Below, one piece after another: positions 7,451-10,002 of a stretch of 10,002 nt of DNA. The stretch comes from Negativicutes bacterium (GTDB lineage: Bacteria; Bacillota; Negativicutes; SKW292): contig JAOAFP010000050.1 of NCBI GenBank assembly GCA_026416215.1, forward strand, positions 1-10,002. Reading direction: 5' to 3'. The notes below the pieces were generated by a model, which was given only the letters and a program-made list of their open reading frames with translations, ran no database searches and was not told the DNA's origin. Numbering within the stretch: position 1 is the stretch's first letter; every line of letters begins with the position of its first letter. Both the position numbers and the translations under genes were made by a program.

Positions 7451-7464
7451 CCCGGTCAACCGGG
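7451..7464. repeat. Palindrome in the divergent control region, candidate operator
   Basis: CCCGGT-CA-ACCGGG is a perfect 6-2-6 inverted repeat. It lies between the two predicted transcription starts (about 7431 rightward and 7470 leftward), so a bound protein could affect both promoters. As RNA it would form a 5-bp stem with a TCAA loop in either leader. A chance palindrome in GC-rich DNA is possible. Confidence 0.4.
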
Positions 7465-7476
7465 CTGATGAGCATA

Positions 7477-7505
7477 ATTTTCCGGAGGTGAGGCAAAATT
7501 GTCAA
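7477..7505 (-). promoter_or_regulatory. Candidate sigma-A promoter for the mtgA operon
   Basis: On the minus strand a perfect TTGACA (7505-7500) is followed by a 17-base spacer and GAAAAT (7482-7477, four of six matches). Transcription would begin near 7470, about 49 bases before the mtgA ATG. The -35 box overlaps the amrS start codon. The -35 is strong and the -10 is mediocre. Confidence 0.45.
7484..7491 (+). promoter_or_regulatory. Ribosome binding site that fixes the TTG start of amrS
   Basis: GGAGGTGA is an almost ideal Shine-Dalgarno sequence. It lies seven bases before the TTG at 7499, and no ATG or GTG in the frame is equally well placed. It makes the TTG start convincing. Confidence 0.85.
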
Positions 7506-8368
7506 TTCGCCAGTGTCAGCACTACCAATTTGATTTCAGCCGCCAGGTGGCGCACTGCCAGCTCTGTCCGCACCGCTGTGCCATTGCGGTCGGCCAGTCG
7601 GGGAGGTGCCGGGCTCGGTACAACGACGGGCAGGGGCTGGTGGCCACGACCTACGGCCAATTCTGCAGCATCGCCCTCGACCCCATTGAGAAAAAACCGC
7701 TCCGCCATTTCCACCCCGGCAGCACCATCCTGTCGGTAGGCGGTCGGGGCTGCAATCTCCACTGCCAGTTTTGCCAAAACTGGCAGATTGCCCACGGCGA
7801 TCCGGACTGTCAATACATACCGCCGGCCGGGCTGGTGGCTCTGGCTGACAGGTGGCGCGATCGCGGCAACATCGGGGTAGCTTTCACCTACAACGAACCG
7901 CTGATCGCCTGGGAGTACATTGCCGACACCGCGCCTTTGCTGCGCGAGGCCGGTTTGCATACCGTGCTGGTCAGCAACGGCTACCTGCTGCCCGAACCAT
8001 GGCAACAGCTGTTGCCGTGGATCGACGCGGCCAACATCGATGTCAAGGCGTTTAACGAACAGTTCTACCGCCGCTACTGTCACGGCGGGCTGGCGGAGGT
8101 AGTGCAGACGGTGGAGGCAGCTGCGGCGGCCAGACACTGTCATCTTGAGGTCACATGTCTGATCATTCCCGGCCTCAACGACAGCCGGCAGGATATGGAG
8201 AAGCTGGCCGACTGGCTGGCCGGTCTCGACCCCGGTATACCCCTGCACATCAGCCGTTATTTTCCCCGCTACCGGCTGGACATTGCCCTCACTCCCCGGC
8301 AGACACTCGAGGAGATGGCAGCCGTGGCCGGGCGATACCTGACCCGGGTCTATATCGGCAACTGCTGA
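7499..8368 (+). CDS. amrS: AmmeMemoRadiSam-system radical SAM protein (AmrS-like)
   Basis: This is a radical SAM enzyme related to pyruvate formate-lyase activases. Family members usually occur with AMMECR1-like and Memo-like proteins, but the reaction is not established. The 289-residue protein has an N-terminal cysteine cluster (Cys20, Cys23, Cys27, Cys37) that probably binds metal. The family stretch SIALDPIEKKPLRHFHPGS follows (57-75), then the CNLHCQFC motif with the [4Fe-4S] ligands Cys85, Cys89 and Cys92, and FTYNEPLIAWEY (129-140). It starts with TTG, supported by GGAGGTGA seven bases upstream. The C-terminus stops right after VYIGNC, whereas many relatives continue with a short cysteine-containing tail (NTYCPNCG type). 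This is either a natural short form or a late loss. No AMMECR1- or Memo-like gene is in the window. A simple PflA-type activase is less likely, given the N-terminal cysteine cluster and the SIALDPIEKKPL block. Confidence 0.9.
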   Translation: MSIRQCQHYQFDFSRQVAHCQLCPHRCAIAVGQSGRCRARYNDGQGLVATTYGQFCSIALDPIEKKPLRHFHPGSTILSVGGRGCNLHCQFCQNWQIAHGDPDCQYIPPAGLVALADRWRDRGNIGVAFTYNEPLIAWEYIADTAPLLREAGLHTVLVSNGYLLPEPWQQLLPWIDAANIDVKAFNEQFYRRYCHGGLAEVVQTVEAAAAARHCHLEVTCLIIPGLNDSRQDMEKLADWLAGLDPGIPLHISRYFPRYRLDIALTPRQTLEEMAAVAGRYLTRVYIGNC

Positions 8369-8405
8369 AAAACGCCAAACCCATCTATTCGCGGTCCGGC
8401 TGATT

Positions 8406-8453
8406 AATCCTGCTGTCCGGCCGGCAGCGGCAGGATTTTGCCGGCCGGACAGC
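8406..8453 (+). repeat. Interleaved GC-rich inverted repeats between amrS and the ribokinase gene
   Basis: A perfect 15-bp inverted repeat (8412-8426 with 8439-8453, GCTGTCCGGCCGGCA) encloses a 12-base loop. A second perfect 8-bp pair, AATCCTGC (8406-8413) with GCAGGATT (8430-8437), uses the loop of the first and the bases just before it. The two stems compete or could partly form a pseudoknot. No T-run follows on either strand, so an ordinary intrinsic terminator is not supported. The kinase ATG lies 13 bases further on. Confidence 0.8.
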
Positions 8454-8466
8454 GAAACAGCAGTCG

Positions 8467-9459
8467 ATGAGCTACTGGGATGAGCCCGGTGCGGCAGTGC
8501 TGGTGGTGGGCAGCGTATGTGTCGACTATTACCGCACCGCTAATGGTGCCGTCGTGCCCTGCTGGGGGGGGAAGGGGGCCAATCAGGCCCTGGCGGCGGC
8601 CAGTTGTGGGACAAGGGTGACAATGGTAGGCTGTGTGGGCGACGACCGGACAGGACGGCTGGCAGCCGACCGGCTGGCAGCCGGGGGAGTGGATGTCAGC
8701 TACTTACATACGACCGACCGGGCCACGACCGGTGCGACACTTATTGCAGTCGGGCCGAGAGGGGAAAGCACGATAACGGGTTACAACGGGGCTAATGCCT
8801 ATTGCCGTGCTGATATGGTGACCAGGGCCGTCGGGCAGATGCCCGATCGCTGTCTTTTGCTGGTGCAGCAGGAAGTGGGGTGGCAGGCGGTGGTTGCCGC
8901 CCTGACCGGTGGTGAGCGGCGGGGCTGGCCGGTGATCATCGACCCGGCGCCGCCGCGCAACTGGCCGGACGGTTACTGGCGGACGGCGGCTGCAATTACC
9001 CCCAATCAGGCTGAAGCATTCAAGCTGAGCGGTTATTGGGTGAAGAGGGCGGAGGATGCAGTGGCGGCAGTGGCGGCCATCCGGGCCAGGTACCGGTTTG
9101 CCGGCGATGTAATCATCACTGCCCGGCAGCACGGCCTGTTTTATACCGACGGACCCGGGGTGGGCCACTGTCCAGCCAGCCTGCCGGCCGACCGGGTGGT
9201 GGACGGGACCGGGGCCGGCGACGTCTGCAACGGGGTGCTGGCGGCCAAGCTGGTGGCCGGCTGCGGCTGGCGGGCGAGTGTGGAAGCGGCAGCCCGGGCG
9301 GCCGAACTGGCCACTACCGGTTTGGGAGCGCAGGTGGCAGCGGTTTATGAACATTGTGCCCGGCTCGCCGGACAGGGCAAACCGGCGGTGGTTAACTGCC
9401 CGGCCGGTTCGGACCGGGAAACAGGACAAATTCTGACCAGGGGGAAGGTTGGCCAATGA
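8467..9459 (+). CDS. Ribokinase-family (PfkB) sugar kinase
   Basis: This cytoplasmic kinase phosphorylates a sugar, most likely ribose, or possibly a related pentose or nucleoside, using ATP. The 330-residue protein has the substrate motif GGKGANQ (34-40), typical of ribokinases, then ITPNQAE (177-183) and the anion hole and catalytic base DGTGAGD (246-252, Asp252). The C-terminal 25 or so residues after QVAAVYEHCARL are longer and more polar than usual. No ribose transporter, RbsD or regulator is nearby, so the substrate is unassigned. The ATG at 8467 has no Shine-Dalgarno site and follows the strong hairpin ending at 8453. A GTG at 8497 would give MLVVGS, close to the usual family start, but its upstream sequence is also weak. 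Eight G residues at 8564-8571 sit inside the GGKGAN codons. The TGA overlaps the next gene's ATG (ATGA), implying translational coupling. Confidence 0.88.
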   Translation: MSYWDEPGAAVLVVGSVCVDYYRTANGAVVPCWGGKGANQALAAASCGTRVTMVGCVGDDRTGRLAADRLAAGGVDVSYLHTTDRATTGATLIAVGPRGESTITGYNGANAYCRADMVTRAVGQMPDRCLLLVQQEVGWQAVVAALTGGERRGWPVIIDPAPPRNWPDGYWRTAAAITPNQAEAFKLSGYWVKRAEDAVAAVAAIRARYRFAGDVIITARQHGLFYTDGPGVGHCPASLPADRVVDGTGAGDVCNGVLAAKLVAGCGWRASVEAAARAAELATTGLGAQVAAVYEHCARLAGQGKPAVVNCPAGSDRETGQILTRGKVGQ

Positions 9460-9981
9460 GAAAAATATGGGTTTTTGCAATCGGCGTACTGATCTGTCTG
9501 ACGGCGGCCGGCGGACTGGCTGCCCCGGCAGACGGAGACAGCAACGGTGACCAGAACGATCAGCCCATGACCAGGATGATGAAAACCGTTGACGGCTACC
9601 TCTACCTGCCCCTTTCCTACTTTATGAAGGGGGTGGGTTACGGTGACCGCAAGTACTACGGTCAGGAAGACGGCAAGGCCTGGCTTAACGTCATAGGGAC
9701 CCGGGTGGAATTCCGGGTGCCGGGTGAGGAAGACGACCCGCCGGGCCGGGAATTCTTCCAGCTGACCATTAACGGCAAAACCATCGATATCAACCGGGCG
9801 GTGGCCCTGCCGGGTGACGGGCATGATCCATACGTTCTCGGGGCGGTGCTGGCCAAGGCAGTGGGTTACATACAGAAGGGCAGCGGACTGACCATGGCTT
9901 CAGTGAGATATGAGTCTGATCCCAAGGCCCTGACCCCCGGCGATCTGATGGTCCGGTCGCGAAACGGCGGTGATCTAGCCG
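9456..9981 (+). CDS. Secreted protein with copper-amine-oxidase-N (stalk)-like repeats, 3'-truncated
   Basis: The ATG overlaps the kinase stop (ATGA), with AAGG seven bases upstream. A signal peptide is clear: MRK, a hydrophobic core IWVFAIGVLICLTAAGG, and a likely cleavage after LAA or APA at residues 23-25. An acidic Asn/Asp/Gln-rich linker follows. Two weakly similar segments, YLYLPLSYFMKGVGY (48-62) and DPYVLGAVLAKAVGY (124-138), the second preceded by the beta-like FQLTINGKTIDIN, resemble the paired units of the copper-amine-oxidase N-terminal stalk domain common in secreted Bacillota proteins. That domain usually presents another domain at the cell surface and is not itself an oxidase. 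Genomic coding is visible for 175 residues. The following AVSYTHL reading comes from sequencing adapter and must not be included. Secretion is well supported; the family call is tentative, and any catalytic domain lies off the contig. Confidence 0.6.
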
Positions 9982-10002
9982 CTGTCTCTTATACACATCT
10001 CC
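9982..10002. other. Sequencing adapter (Tn5 mosaic end, Nextera type), not genomic
   Basis: Bases 9982-10000 equal the reverse complement of the 19-bp Tn5 mosaic end (CTGTCTCTTATACACATCT). The following CC agrees with the start of the Nextera read-2 adapter, as in read-through from a short fragment. The true genomic sequence ends at about 9981. Confidence 0.97.

Noticed and set aside
7502..8248. Minus-strand open frame opposite amrS
   Set aside because: It is antisense to the radical SAM gene with no motif.
8564..8578. G8 and G5 runs in the ribokinase gene as a possible phase-variable tract
   Set aside because: They encode the required GGKGAN motif in frame, and a sugar kinase is not a typical phase-variable gene. 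It is only a place to watch for indel errors.
8654..8686. Direct repeat CGGCTGGCAGCCG occurring twice
   Set aside because: It encodes RLAAD then RLAAG in the normal ribokinase helix. Codon bias explains the similarity.
9790..9996. Minus-strand frame beginning MYKRQ
   Set aside because: Its first residues are encoded by the Tn5 adapter. MYKRQ starts are a known adapter artefact.

Overview
The window is a GC-rich (roughly 60% by eye), gene-dense bacterial contig piece. Shine-Dalgarno sites of the AGGAGG type, one TTG start, a Bacillus-type short NagB, an AmmeMemoRadiSam-type radical SAM protein and a secreted protein resembling the copper-amine-oxidase-N stalk family together suggest an anaerobic member of the Bacillota (a GC-rich Clostridia or Negativicutes relative). 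This is an inference from gene style; no rRNA or other marker is present.

Layout. (1) Bases 3-3245, plus strand: the 3' two-thirds of ptsI (PTS enzyme I), an intrinsic terminator, then nagA and nagB, closed by a second terminator. This is an amino-sugar catabolism block: sugar is phosphorylated on entry at the expense of PEP, GlcNAc-6-P is deacetylated, and GlcN-6-P is converted to fructose-6-P and ammonia. (2) Bases 3310-7421, minus strand: a four-gene operon transcribed from right to left. It contains a monofunctional peptidoglycan glycosyltransferase (mtgA), a circularly permuted ATP-grasp protein, an alpha-E (DUF403-like) protein and a transglutaminase-like cysteine peptidase. The last three form a widespread but functionally unresolved set, predicted from comparative genomics to make or process a peptide or amide product. 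Here they sit directly behind a cell-wall glycosyltransferase, which is the most interesting biology in the window. (3) Bases 7396-7505: a compact divergent control region. Two candidate sigma-A promoters each lie across the start codon of the opposite gene, with a 14-bp palindrome between them. (4) Bases 7499-9981, plus strand: a TTG-started AmrS-like radical SAM protein, a GC-rich set of interleaved inverted repeats, a ribokinase-family sugar kinase, and the N-terminal part of a secreted stalk-like protein overlapping the kinase stop by ATGA.

Data quality. The last 21 bases (9982-10002) are not genomic. They match the Tn5 mosaic end in the Nextera read-through orientation, so the right edge is untrimmed adapter and the last gene is cut there. 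The left edge starts inside ptsI with a tandem CTAGGA hexamer just before the active-site motif, and its first bases should be treated with caution.
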